A stretch of 64,000 nt of DNA from Epithemia pelagica (taxonomy: Eukaryota > Bacillariophyta > Bacillariophyceae > Surirellales > Surirellaceae). The position numbers were made by a program, and so were the translations under genes. Shown piece after piece: positions 1 through 10,132 of this stretch. Within the stretch, counting starts at the first letter, position 1. Each line of letters starts with the position of its first letter. Below the pieces are notes generated by a model, which had not been told where the DNA came from, made no database searches, and was given only the letters and a program-made list of their open reading frames with translations. The stretch lies in contig OX337233.1 in assembly GCA_946965045.2 (NCBI GenBank), positions 2,604,001 through 2,668,000 of the forward strand, written 5' to 3'.

Positions 1-997
1 TTGGAATTTTTGGAAAGGAAGACTCCAAGGCGAACAGGGACACCACATCATCTGCCAGTGCAGGCTATTGTATGGCCCATGTGGTCCCCATTGTCATGCA
101 TCACTTGTCATTCACGCAAAGCTCGCATCACCACAATGCGACATCTGAAATTATGTCGTGGCTCACATATTCTTACTCTAACAAAATAGCAGACAATAAG
201 GGTACGACACATATCAGACTCTAAAAAGACATATCAGATTTCGCCTTGCACAGAATTTTCTGAGATATTAGACGTGCACGTGTACAAACGCACTCGTGTT
301 CGCGTAAGCAGTCGCGCGGAAGTGGGACTCATATCTCATCTCCACACTCTACTAGGGCGTAATAAAGTTGGATCACGCGTGACTGACACGATGTGGGGCA
401 TCCACCCCACAAGGAGAAAGGATGCTATCCACTCTACCGCCTCTTGTTGGACAACCTGGGGGAATAGCTCGTAGACCGACATGAAACTAGGAGTACTCTC
501 TTGACATTCGCCCTGAGATTATCGAAGATGAAGGTTCATGGGAAATGGAAACGGCAACCAGTGCCAGCGTGTTACCGATTCTCCAGTCGAAGGCTTCGCA
601 AACAAAAATAGAAAGGTGCGAAAAAGCCTTCAGTGAGCAACTGCTTGGCGAATGCCTCGTGCAAGGAAAGGGATTGAGGCTATTCCGTGTCAGGACAATA
701 TCCGCCTGTCCTCCCTTGTCTTTTCTTGCCTCCACATCAAAAAGAGTAAACGCTACAAAGCCCGGGAGACTGAGATGAAAAATTTAGAATATTAGCAAAT
801 ACAAAGGGAAAGTTCCAGTGCTCCAGTAAATCTACGAAAGACGGAGAGGGCGCTCCGTCGTGCTATCCAGAAGTCATGGACGCCCGCAGCTGGTGATGCG
901 TACACTCTCCAGTCCGTCCACGATCTGCATGGCCCAATGTATAGTTTGCGTGAAGGACAACAACAACAAGAGAGCTCGTCCTCATTTGTTCCACTTC
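1..997. other. Intergenic, no supported gene
   Basis: Only short overlapping open frames on both strands, none with recognisable motifs. The 10-mer CTAGGAGTAC (487-496) is the reverse complement of GTACTCCTAG found in two other intergenic spots (5161, 23996). The right end should contain the 3' UTR of the GSK3 gene on the minus strand. Confidence 0.5.
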
Positions 998-2279
998 TCA
1001 TCGGTTCTTACCAGCCAATTTCAGACCGCTTTCCGAAGCATTCATGTGAGCAGGTATTAGTTTTTCCAATACGTCTGGTGCAACTGATAACTCATGGCTC
1101 GTGAACTCAAAGAGCAATGGAGGAAGGTTTCCACCACCGTTAGGAAGTTTCGTAGATTCTTGTCTAAGCTCGTCAAAGAACGGGTGAGCACAGCCTTCCA
1201 AAGGAGCAATGCGTTTGGAAGGAGTATAAGCCAACGTTCTCGCAATAAAGTCCATCGCGTCTACAGGTGTTTTATTCCGGAAGATCTTCTTCCATTGACA
1301 CCCTTTGATCTGAGGAAATTTAAACTCCATATAATTGGAGTTCATGCTCCTTATCTCTTCCTTTGTTGGAGTCCCCAATACCTTGATAATTTCAACGAGT
1401 TGATCAACTCCCGAGTCTCCAGGGAACAACGGTTGCCCCAGCAACAGCTCTGCCCCCACACACCCCTGTGACCAAATGTCGATTGCGGTTGTGTAGTCTG
1501 TAGATCCAAATATGAGTTCCGGAGCACGATAGTATCTCGAGCATATGTAACTAACATTTGGTTCACCTGGAACAAGCGCTTTCGCACTGCCAAAATCACA
1601 AAGCTTAAGTTCCTGCGTTTGAGGATTCACCAACAGATTCTGCGGCTTAATATCTCGGTGGCATATACCCAAAGTGTGTATGTGTGCCAGAGCCCGGCTA
1701 AGTTGATACAAATACATCTTCACGAGAACTAGCGGTAAGTTCATCGCGTGCTTCTGATGTCGCCGGCTGATTGAATAAACCGTCTCTGGCACAAACTCAA
1801 GCACAAGGTTCAAATACAGATCGTCTGGCTTTTCTCCCTGAAAAGAACAAAAACAAACATCAAGTCGAGAATCAGCGTACCGTTTCCATTCAGGAAGGAT
1901 ATGACAGTAAACGAACATGAAAACTTACCTGAGAATAGAAGCAATGCTTCAAGGCAACGATATTTGGATGTGGATCTTTCACTAGCTGTCTCATAATCTG
2001 TAATTCTCTGTTCTTAAATCTCTTGTCCTGAAGGACTTTCTTGATGGCAACCACTTCTCCCGTTTCCACAACTTTCGCTTCGAAGACTACTCCGAATGAT
2101 CCATTTCCGATTATGCGTTCGGCTGCATATGAGATATTTTGTTCATTGTTGCTGCTGCTAACTGCAGATGATGATGTGCCACCCAAGCGAGAAGAGTCGC
2201 CACCAGCAGCGGAAGTCGGCGCGCTCGACTCTGCCATTACGCTGCTGATGTTATTCTGCTGCGGTAAAACCGATGCCAT
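998..2279 (-). CDS. Glycogen synthase kinase 3 / shaggy-like Ser/Thr kinase
   Basis: A cytosolic/nuclear CMGC kinase that phosphorylates primed substrates in signalling and development. Two exons: 2279-1929 and 1837-998, joined in phase 0 across a 91-bp GTAAGT...CAG intron, giving 396 aa. Visible motifs, in order: Gly-rich loop [14 protein letters not shown] lysine, [13 protein letters not shown] (the Arg/Lys region that reads primed phosphate), HRDIKPQN catalytic loop, DFGSAK, and the GSK3 signature [13 protein letters not shown] with the regulatory tyrosine. The N-terminal ~45 residues are Ser/Ala-rich and disordered. Start: the first in-frame ATG is at 2279 (MASVLPQQ); the frame opens further upstream only with TTG. 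Length fits the family (~400 aa). The paralogue identity within the GSK3 family cannot be decided. Confidence 0.95.
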
Positions 2280-3161
2280 GTACAAGTATCCGGATTGTCC
2301 CGATGCTCTTTGTTGTATGAATTGATTCCGAACCTCACCGACGACGGCACAGCGACCAGAAGCGGTGACACCAACTAAGCGATCTGTGATTTGTCGCTCA
2401 CCCTACATACAATGCCTTACGTAGCTTTTCGTAGGATCCCTACGACACGGATCTTCCACTAAAAAATTCTCGAAAATGGTACGCCGACCCCACCCTTCCC
2501 AAAGCCAATGGTGGTACTGAAGTCAACGATGTTAGAGAAAGGGTCGATGATAATACCCTATTCGACTCTTTCCAACGATGAACTTAAAACAGCAGACTCA
2601 AATGGATCCAAAGTCGTCTGCCGTCGTCGTTTGATGCGAGAGCTGCGGCTCCGATCTTTGGCCGTGTCGGTGTCGGTCGCAGCACGCAGTCTTGATTTCT
2701 CGCACAGAACCCAAGACAAAATTCTACCATATTCTTCGGTTGATGATTGATGATATAGTTGATACAGGATACTGCCCTTTTGTGCTACAAAACACTACCT
2801 CTCGGAATACTTCGGAGTAGCTAATAAGATACGACTCTAGCTCGGATCTCAAGTCTCAAGCAGACGGCTGGATTCTGATGCCGTCCCAAGTTTTGGTGTA
2901 TACCATTCGGCTCATGGACGACTAGCTCCATTTCGGCTAGATCATCAATATCGAGAGCAAGAGTTACGCTCTCTCCCACTGTTTGGTCACAGCAAAGTTC
3001 AGAAGTCGTTGTCGTACGCTTGCCAATTTCGATGGAGTTTTGTTGATGCCAAACCGTCTGCGGACAACAACGACTTTCACTCCTCGCTGTGTTACAATAC
3101 CCAACTATACCAGGCAAACAACCAACCCTCAGCGCGAGTCGCTAACGGAGAAAAGCGAAGG
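2280..3161. other. Intergenic between divergent genes
   Basis: Shared upstream region of the GSK3 gene (minus) and the nuclease/kinase fusion (plus). The frame of the downstream gene is open back to 3009, but only from a TTG; the first ATG is 3162. No RNA gene or repeat seen. Confidence 0.4.
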
Positions 3162-4634
3162 ATGGAAGACGGTGACTCGCGTCCCCTTCTTGAGCAAATC
3201 CTATTGGAGCTGCATCACCTGCGCCTCTCAACACAGCGTGGGACAACTGATCCTTCACCAACCCCATCCACTCTTGGTTCGCAAGCAGTGGATGCGTTGG
3301 AACAGTTTAATGGGTTTCACGTGGTATCCTCAGATACTTTTCCGGGAGAACCGACAACGCCTTTCTTGAGCAACGAACGAATGTCGGAGCTTCAAACAGC
3401 ATCCTTTAAAAACGAATCCGAGCTTGTTCAATGGTTCGAGCCTTGTTTTCGAGAGATCATGGCAGAAGCAAGTGATGAAGTTGGATTCAAGATGATTCTG
3501 CTCAACACAGAAAGGCACCCTTGGGTCGAATGTCCACAGGGCGGTGCTTCCCCGAAGCCTGATGGTGTTGGACTTGCTGTTGAATTCGCAAGCTTCCACA
3601 TAACGAGCGGTGACGAGGCCTACCAGAACGTTGGTGACAGCAATTTCGGAAGCTTGGCGGCTTGGGTTCTACGAGACTCGATTGAATTTGTTACCAAATG
3701 GAAAGTTGGTTCAAGTTTTGCTCAAGGGCTTGGCGAGGGGATTGAGTACCACCGACGAATCAAGTCAAACTATAAGAAAGATCGTCATGTACAGGAATCG
3801 AAGAGGACCACGGATGTACTTGTTGCAAATGAAAGCGGTTTTAATCTTGTCAGATGCTACGATGGAGAAGCACGATCGCTGTACGCCTCTACCTGGAACT
3901 CCCCATGCTCCAAAGTGGCTCTTTTCAAGTTTGTCGTTGGGTCTTTATGGCCCAGACCGCGAAAAAGGATTTGGAAAACGGCAGTGGATCACCTATGCCA
4001 GTTGCTGAACGTAGAATTGGTGGAATCCGTGGCCGGACAAAACTGCTTCCTCGGCTATGGCTCGAGCGGTCGGGTTTTTTTGGTTCGGAGACAAGATGCC
4101 GACGCGGACGAGGGTTTTCTGGTCCTGAAAGTTGCCGCTGCAGAAAATCTTACTGAAGCAAAAAGTGAGATTCTCACCATGAAGTATTATCAAGACAGGC
4201 TTGCCCGGGCTGGAGTTACCTCACAACTGGTGTCGTCAGCAATTCGAATTTCAGAGGGTTACGCTGGTCTACTGCTGACGCCTTTCGGGAGGGTGTTACG
4301 GCCGTTGAAAACAGACGTGTCTAGTGGGCTTACTTCCTTGCGAGCGCTGCACTTGGCCGGGTTTGCTCATCGAGCTAGTAGGAGGCAGAACGCCATCATG
4401 ACAAGAGACGGTCAATGCAAATGGATAGATTTGCGTACACTTGATGACTTAGAGGGAGAAGGCGATGAGGCGAAAAATGATATCTTCTCGAGAGACGTAT
4501 GCACCATGGTTGAGTCTTTCGGTGTAGTCACGAACTTTGAGGTGCTCCGTCCTCACGCAGCTGCCTACTTACGAGGTGGTGAAGACCATCTTCACGCTCT
4601 ACTTGAGGAGATAGCAGGGATATGGCGAACATAA
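3162..4634 (+). CDS. Crinkler-like fusion: PD-(D/E)XK-type nuclease domain plus degenerate protein kinase
   Basis: A 490-aa single-exon protein with no signal peptide. The middle part carries a KPDG motif followed by a strand with SIEFVTKWK and a helix ending IEYHRR. This is the layout of the restriction-endonuclease-fold domain that precedes kinases in Crinkler-type proteins. The C-terminal ~170 residues are kinase-like: LGYGSSGRVFLV loop, VLKVA lysine, an EAKSEIL helix with the Glu, then HRASRRQN where families of this type have H-G-D-x-R-x-x-N, and WIDL in place of DFG/DWD. The catalytic-loop Asp is thus replaced, so the kinase is probably weak or inactive. A second fusion with an intact loop lies at 17756-19579. 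Seen: motifs and order. Inferred: Crinkler-class membership. The substrate is unknown. It could instead be a solitary FunK1-like kinase with an uncharacterised N-terminal domain. Confidence 0.7.
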   Translation: MEDGDSRPLLEQILLELHHLRLSTQRGTTDPSPTPSTLGSQAVDALEQFNGFHVVSSDTFPGEPTTPFLSNERMSELQTASFKNESELVQWFEPCFREIMAEASDEVGFKMILLNTERHPWVECPQGGASPKPDGVGLAVEFASFHITSGDEAYQNVGDSNFGSLAAWVLRDSIEFVTKWKVGSSFAQGLGEGIEYHRRIKSNYKKDRHVQESKRTTDVLVANESGFNLVRCYDGEARSLYASTWNSPCSKVALFKFVVGSLWPRPRKRIWKTAVDHLCQLLNVELVESVAGQNCFLGYGSSGRVFLVRRQDADADEGFLVLKVAAAENLTEAKSEILTMKYYQDRLARAGVTSQLVSSAIRISEGYAGLLLTPFGRVLRPLKTDVSSGLTSLRALHLAGFAHRASRRQNAIMTRDGQCKWIDLRTLDDLEGEGDEAKNDIFSRDVCTMVESFGVVTNFEVLRPHAAAYLRGGEDHLHALLEEIAGIWRT

Positions 4635-5463
4635 ACCAGGTTTTACCAACGTCAATGCAACAGAACGAGGAAGAAAGTAGCAGAGAAGAGATTTGGAGCA
4701 ACGCTGGCTTCCAAGCAAATAGATCTGTCGTATTCGTTGATTGTACCAGTTTCACGTTTGACGTCTGTCAGTGGAGACAGTAGCAATCTGGGTATGTGGG
4801 CGTCAGGCAATGGGCGTGGGGCACAATGCTGTGAAACGGGATTCCTGTCTATCCTCGCCGCTGACAAGACAGGAAAAAGGAAAAAAGTTGACTTATACGA
4901 GGCATATAAGACAGATTGAACGATGTCATTTTCGTCCTCATGCGACGCGAAAAAGTTTCCCTTGTCAACTGGAGGCAATAAGGTTTATGTCAGCTCCCTT
5001 ATCGACGACGAGAACGTTATTTAACACGTTTTGAGCCTCGCCAAGAATCGAAGATGACCTCCCTAATTCATAGGAGTAGGTCTTGCTATTGGTATTCGAT
5101 TTCTGACATGAATTTCTAGCCCAAATCGCCATGGAGACCAAGAATGCCAACAAAACTGAAGTACTCCTAGAGGAAAACGGTGGAGAGGCGAGAAGATTTG
5201 TAATAGTAACTCATGGATTAGTAACATTAAAGCAATGCGTGATTTTGTATGCGAATAGTTCAGAGGAGAACTTAGTGTAGATGTTATGATAGCAGGGTAG
5301 GTAACATCATGGCAAAGAAGAATGCATGACAATGTGCATTCGGTAGGTCAACTGACATACTTGTTTGACCCGGGGACTAGTAGGTGAAGACCTGAAATGA
5401 GTCCACGTTTCTTGAATGCCCGCCTGATACCTCTTGTTGCTGGCATCCCAGTCGAGTCACCAT
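4635..5463. other. Intergenic, convergent gene ends
   Basis: Lies between the 3' ends of the nuclease/kinase fusion and the aspartokinase gene. Contains GTACTCCTAG at 5161-5170. The short ORFs here have no recognisable features. Confidence 0.4.
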
Positions 5464-8400
5464 CTAGACTTTTGGATGCAAGGTTGCGGAAGAAGGCGAT
5501 CTTAGCATGGAACTGCTGCCGGATTGCGACAACGCCACTGATCGCGGACTCGCCTTGCTTCTCATCATTTGGAGTAATTCGGCCAAGAGAGCACTCGCGG
5601 TGGAATCTGCTCCGGCACTGGGACCCTGGATCGTCAGCGGGTATGCCATGTGGCGCTGTGTAAAGAATCGAACACACTCACAGCTTGGAGGATTGACCGC
5701 AAAAACATGATGATCTGGGACTTCTACCAACTTGATCTCTACTCGTTGCTCTTTGACGTTGATACTTGCCACATGACGAAGGACACATCCTCGTTTTCGC
5801 GCCGCGTCCACCCGCTTCTTCACGTGCTCGTCCACTTCGGGTGAAAGATTGTTGTAGTCAACCTCGGAATGGAGAATTGACTCCACTACTTTTTCGCTAC
5901 TGTCTTGAATTTCCCCTAGCTCAAGGTTTTTCATACCCAGTTCGCCTGCGAGGATCATGAGGACTCGGCACGTGTATTCGTTGTTGAGATCCTTGGTCGG
6001 ATCCTCTTCCATGAGACCCAATTCAATGGCCTCCTTCACCGCTTCACTAAACCGACATGGCTTTCCAATGCTGGGAACAAAGTCGCCTTGAAAGGCTCCT
6101 TTGCTGGTTTGCTCGTCGTAGGAATGGCAGACCGAAATGTCGGATGGCGGGGAGATACGAAACATGATGAAGGACAAAGACACAGACAAAATACCATCAA
6201 TGTGCCGAATGCGGTCCCCCGATTGGAGCAGCGTCCTCATTGTTCCAATGATGGGCAAGGCACCACCGACAGTGACTTCTCGTAGATACTGGGCCGATTG
6301 TTTGCCGTTGGCCTTGGTCGCGGCAGCAATCTCTGACCGTTGTTCTCTTGATCCGGACAGACCCGTGTTATTGGCTGTAACAACATTGATACCTGCACGA
6401 AGCCAATCTGCGTGGCAACGACCAGCATCTTCGTCATTGGTACAATCGAAAATGACGTGATTGGCGTAATCACTGCGGAACAAATGCTTGGGTATGAGAT
6501 CCAATCCTTGGGATCTGATCAATTGGGCGGACTCCTTGTCCTCGAATGAGGTTTTCTTGTTCATGGCAATCTCGGTCGACTCTGGTTGCGTGCTCATCAT
6601 TGCTAGTGTGTAATCGTTGCTACTAATGGTTTCGGAACCACCATCCAAATCTCGTTTGAGCACCACGGCATCGCCAAGTGGATCAGTCTTCGGCAAAATG
6701 ACGCAGACTTGGAGTTCCAAATCAAAGGTCGAACGGAGCGATTCTCGTTGCTCGTCGAGAAGACGAAGAAGAGAATGTCCCAAATCGTTCATGCCAATGA
6801 TTCCCACACGAATGGTAGTATGAGAAAGACGAAAGGCCGCATGGACGGCACGCAAGGCACGAGTGGAATCTTGCGAAAGCACCACGGCAGAAATGTTGCG
6901 CTCCGAAGATCCCTGCGCCACGGCAAGGACGTTGATCTTGGCATCGCCCATGGCCGAAAAGAAGCGGGCCGAAACACCAGTGGTATGGGCCATACCATCT
7001 CCAACTGCAGCAATAATAGCGCATGGGGCAATCACATCGACACTGGAAATGTGATTGGCCTTTAATTCTCTATGAAACTCGTCTTCAATCGTTTCCTGAG
7101 CCAGTTCTGCCATGGAGGCAATGGTGGCAAAGGTAATGGTATGCTCCGAAGAAGCTTGCGAGATGAGAGTCACATTAATGTTGTTCTCCTCCAATCGTCC
7201 AAACAAACGTTTCGCTACACCAGGAACACCCATCAAACCAGATCCTTCCACATTAATGAGAGCCATGTTTTCCGCACTGGAAAATCCACAAACAACCTTG
7301 TCCAGATCCGAATGACGAGTGGAAGACACAAAGATGCGTGTACCTGGGAAGGATGGCTCAAAGGTATTTCGGATGTAAATGGGGATTTGATTAGGCCGAG
7401 CCGAAATGGCTGGTTGCATCGTTTTGGGATGAATCACCTTGGCTCCAAAATAGGCCATTTCCATGGCTTCATTGTACGATACTTCTGGTACTACTTGTGA
7501 ATGTGGAACGCGACGTGGATCGGCGGTCAATACACCATTGACATCGGTCCAAATGGTAATGGAATTTGCCTGCAACAATCTGCCCAAAATGGAGGCTGAG
7601 TAGTCTGATCCATCTCGTTGCAAGGTGGTTGCAACACCCTCTGTATTACTCGCCACATATCCTGTCACGACAAAATGCAAAACAGTGTTTGATTTTTGCT
7701 TGTCATCAATCTTGGCCCACTCTTCTTCGTACACCTGCTCCAGCTTGGCTTGAGACATGTCCCATTCAATGGCCCCACTTTGTACGGCTTCCTCGTCAAC
7801 GACAATTAAACGTCGCGCATCAATGTAGGCAAACTCATGATGAGTCTGCGAGGGATGCGTGGGAGGGGAAGCGCGATCGTGTCTGGAAGAAAGGGAGGTG
7901 TCCAAAACATTGCTGCCAATGTCATCTTCCGGTGTGGAGGCCGACAAGGCATCGGACGAAGAGAAGGATGACGAGGATCGAGCTTGTCGACGTAGCTTTA
8001 AGTACGCCGTGAGTATTTGAGCCGACCAAAGCTCACCATATCCGGATACCAACTCGGAGATTCGTGAGGCTTTCCATTTCATTAAGGAGACGGTCCGCAA
8101 AATATCGGCAATGTTTTGGACGTCTTTGCGAATGACGCCCAGCAATCGATCGTGTACTTCCTTGTTTTGAGCAAACAAATCATCCAATACTGACTTTTGC
8201 TTATTGATAATATCTTGAAGAGTCGATTCGACGTCTTTTCGTTCGGCCGCAAAAGTCACACTTTGCAGCAACAAATCGGTCGTCTTGGGTTTACCACCAA
8301 TCGCCGACACGACCACTGCAATCGAACGGGGAGACGGTTCTAGGCCATTCTTTCGGTGTAGGGTGGTGGTAGGTCCTACGACTTGACCATGCAGTTCAAT

Positions 8401-8556
8401 AATGTCGGCGACGCGTCCAAAGCAGTCGGCATTGGCTACCGATGTGCCACCAAATTTGTGAACCAGCCAACACTTGTCTTGAAATCCACGATGCATCTCT
8501 TCTTCTACTTGTTTGTCAGTTTGAAGGATGACATTGTTCTTGGTTTCCTTTGTCAT
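5464..8556 (-). CDS. Bifunctional aspartokinase / homoserine dehydrogenase
   Basis: Catalyses the first and third steps of the aspartate pathway (aspartate to aspartyl-phosphate; aspartate semialdehyde to homoserine), feeding Thr, Met and Ile. Single exon, 1030 aa, somewhat longer than bacterial ThrA (~820) because of low-complexity insertions (around residues 195-235). Order: aspartokinase from K34 (KFGGTS), with the LQRDGSDYSA nucleotide/aspartate loop; two ACT-type regulatory modules in the middle (VEGSGLMGVPG... and VAVGDGMAHTTGVSARFF); then the NAD(P)-binding start GIIGMNDLGHSLL, the VVTANN strand, VGGALPIIGT and SLSFIMF homoserine-dehydrogenase motifs. ACT modules imply feedback inhibition, usually by threonine. 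Start at the only nearby ATG (8556). No obvious signal or transit peptide precedes KFGGTS, which is odd because the pathway is usually plastidic. Upstream DNA is CAAC-rich 5' UTR. Confidence 0.95.
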   Translation of the reverse strand: MTKETKNNVILQTDKQVEEEMHRGFQDKCWLVHKFGGTSVANADCFGRVADIIELHGQVVGPTTTLHRKNGLEPSPRSIAVVVSAIGGKPKTTDLLLQSVTFAAERKDVESTLQDIINKQKSVLDDLFAQNKEVHDRLLGVIRKDVQNIADILRTVSLMKWKASRISELVSGYGELWSAQILTAYLKLRRQARSSSSFSSSDALSASTPEDDIGSNVLDTSLSSRHDRASPPTHPSQTHHEFAYIDARRLIVVDEEAVQSGAIEWDMSQAKLEQVYEEEWAKIDDKQKSNTVLHFVVTGYVASNTEGVATTLQRDGSDYSASILGRLLQANSITIWTDVNGVLTADPRRVPHSQVVPEVSYNEAMEMAYFGAKVIHPKTMQPAISARPNQIPIYIRNTFEPSFPGTRIFVSSTRHSDLDKVVCGFSSAENMALINVEGSGLMGVPGVAKRLFGRLEENNINVTLISQASSEHTITFATIASMAELAQETIEDEFHRELKANHISSVDVIAPCAIIAAVGDGMAHTTGVSARFFSAMGDAKINVLAVAQGSSERNISAVVLSQDSTRALRAVHAAFRLSHTTIRVGIIGMNDLGHSLLRLLDEQRESLRSTFDLELQVCVILPKTDPLGDAVVLKRDLDGGSETISSNDYTLAMMSTQPESTEIAMNKKTSFEDKESAQLIRSQGLDLIPKHLFRSDYANHVIFDCTNDEDAGRCHADWLRAGINVVTANNTGLSGSREQRSEIAAATKANGKQSAQYLREVTVGGALPIIGTMRTLLQSGDRIRHIDGILSVSLSFIMFRISPPSDISVCHSYDEQTSKGAFQGDFVPSIGKPCRFSEAVKEAIELGLMEEDPTKDLNNEYTCRVLMILAGELGMKNLELGEIQDSSEKVVESILHSEVDYNNLSPEVDEHVKKRVDAARKRGCVLRHVASINVKEQRVEIKLVEVPDHHVFAVNPPSCECVRFFTQRHMAYPLTIQGPSAGADSTASALLAELLQMMRSKASPRSVALSQSGSSSMLRSPSSATLHPKV

Positions 8557-9071
8557 GGTAAGGTGCTATAGATCCTGTTCGACGTTGTTTCACCTTGACA
8601 GAATTTTCTGTGTGGTGGCGATGGATGGATGAACGATGCGTGACAAAGACACGAATCGATGCAGAACAGATGGGAGAAGAAATTCCCGAAAAGTGAAAGA
8701 GGAGGAACGCGTGTTGGTTGTTGGTTGTTGGCTGTTGGTGTTGACTGTTGACGTTCGGACACCGCGTCTGGGCAGCAGTTCTGATTCGCTGATTGGCGGC
8801 TGAAGTGTGGCGGGCCGCACTCCTGGGGGAGCCGGACTGACGTGTGGGGGAATTCCGTTCGGCCAGGTGCTCTTTCATCCTGTTCTTCCGAATGGTGACC
8901 ACCAATTGTCAAGGATATTCGACTGCTAGGTATTTTTCTTGAGCTACCTCAATCCTCAGGGGAACATTACAGCTAGCTGCTCCTCTAGTAGTAGCTACCG
9001 AAGGCAAAATCGTTGGAGAGGACCGACCGTATCAATTTATTCGTATGAGAGGATGTATGATGAGTGTAACC
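8557..9071. other. 5' region of aspartokinase gene
   Basis: Includes a GTT/GTTG-rich run at about 8712-8756, which reads as CAAC-rich, unstructured 5' UTR on the minus strand. No gene is supported. The first MITE begins at 9075. Confidence 0.4.
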
Positions 9072-9074
9072 TTA

Positions 9075-9522
9075 GGCTGTTCCTCGAGCACGACAAAACC
9101 AATCTGAAAACGTGACACGTCATCAATTTACATCATCTTGACGTCATATTTCACTGCACAGTTTTTGTCGGCCCTCCATTCCGACAAATCCAAAGCTCAG
9201 GATTTGTCGGCCGACAAATCCTGAAATAGCATTAGGGATTGTGTTATCTTTATTCTAGTGTACATATGGGATACAGAAACTTCCAGCGCGCGTTCTGGAC
9301 TTCAGCGGCGCGCGACGGTCCCCCAATCCCTAATGAAGTATTCCAACTTTCGAATAGTATTGGTATTCAATTCCACAGAGTACTTTTGGGGAGTGTTGGG
9401 GACCTAGGCGCGGGCTCTTGTTTTGGTTTTGGTTTTGCTCGAGGATGGAAAAACTGGCCAATGTGAAAATTCTCCAAGATGTCACGTTCTCAAATTGGTT
9501 TTGTCGTGCTCGAGGAACGGCC
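9075..9522. mobile_element. MITE 1 (PIF/Harbinger-like), 448 bp
   Basis: Terminal inverted repeats of 42 bp, 9075-9116 and 9481-9522, differ at only three positions. They begin GGCTGTTCCTCGAGCACGAC on the left; the right end reads back as GGCCGTTCCTCGAG. A direct TTA flanks both sides (9072-9074 and 9523-9525). A 3-bp TTA target duplication with GGC-type ends is the PIF/Harbinger pattern. There is no room for a transposase, and the inner short frames look non-coding, so it is a non-autonomous element. Inside are a 26-bp perfect palindrome and a 12-bp inverted repeat (9230-9241 / 9324-9335), possibly a nested smaller element. Confidence 0.85.
9198..9223. repeat. 26-bp perfect palindrome inside MITE 1
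   Basis: Each arm is 13 bases (CAGGATTTGTCGG and its exact complement) with no spacer. Related half-copies of the TTTGTCGG/CCGACAAA motif lie just upstream at about 9164-9190. It would extrude as a cruciform or hairpin. Confidence 0.9.
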
Positions 9523-9525
9523 TTA

Positions 9526-10023
9526 GAGCATGCGCAGCCGTTGGAACAAAATTAGAACAAATGTGCGTGACTCACGCAGTCTTATTCCCATAATGGACGT
9601 CTTGCGTCGTTATTCGTACGTTTGATCAAATCTGTGCAGCCGTAAAAAACAAAAATGGAGCAAAAATGGAAAAAAAAATAGAAGTTTTGGCGCGCCCGCG
9701 ACATTGGCTTGCGTGTAGCGGTTTGAAGTCACGCCCGTCATCCTGTCACGTTGCTGACGCGCGTGCATTGGTATAATAATAATGTAGATTCAGATTGTAC
9801 ATATGGACAGCATGTCTCGTGACTCATGTTCCAAGACTCGTATGCTCCAACTTTCTGCTAGAGAAAACAGGGCACAGATTCGTGGTATCTGTGCCAAAAA
9901 AAGGAAGAATAACTCAGATTTAAATTTGTTCCAGGTTTGTTCCCCGCGCTGCAGAGCCATTTTCATGGAATAGCACAGATTTGCCGATTTGTTCCTATTC
10001 TATTCCAACGGCTGCGCATGCTC
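9526..10023. mobile_element. MITE 2, 498 bp, abutting MITE 1
   Basis: Terminal inverted repeats of about 37 bp: the left end starts GAGCATGCGCAGCCGTTGGA and the right end reads back identically for the first 21 bases, with four mismatches after that. Flanked by TTA at 9523-9525 and 10024-10026. The left TTA is the same triplet that closes MITE 1, so the two elements share one target site. The TIR sequences of the two elements are unrelated, so these are two families. No coding capacity seen. Confidence 0.82.
9871..9895. repeat. Hairpin inside MITE 2
   Basis: A 9-bp stem, GGCACAGAT / ATCTGTGCC, closed by a 7-base loop and followed by an A-run. Partial copies of the CACAGAT motif recur at about 9973. 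Probably part of the element's fold, not an independent gene. Confidence 0.6.
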
Positions 10024-10119
10024 TTATCTGATGGAGTGTTGGCAAGGCTCGATCTTCCATGCACGCGGCCTGTCAGCATGGGATAAGGTACAAGTCGCGG
10101 TGGCCTAAAAGCAAAATGC

Positions 10120-10123
10120 AAAA
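10120..10123 (-). terminator. Pol III T4 terminator of the permuted tRNA
   Basis: Minus-strand TTTT nine bases past the end of the 5' half, with further T4 runs at about 10113-10116 and 10107-10110. This is the usual signal for RNA polymerase III release. Confidence 0.55.
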
Positions 10124-10132
10124 GAAGCGATC

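Noticed and set aside
48-780. Transposon remnant at the left end
   Set aside because: Short frames show no transposase, integrase or reverse-transcriptase motif and no terminal repeats were found.
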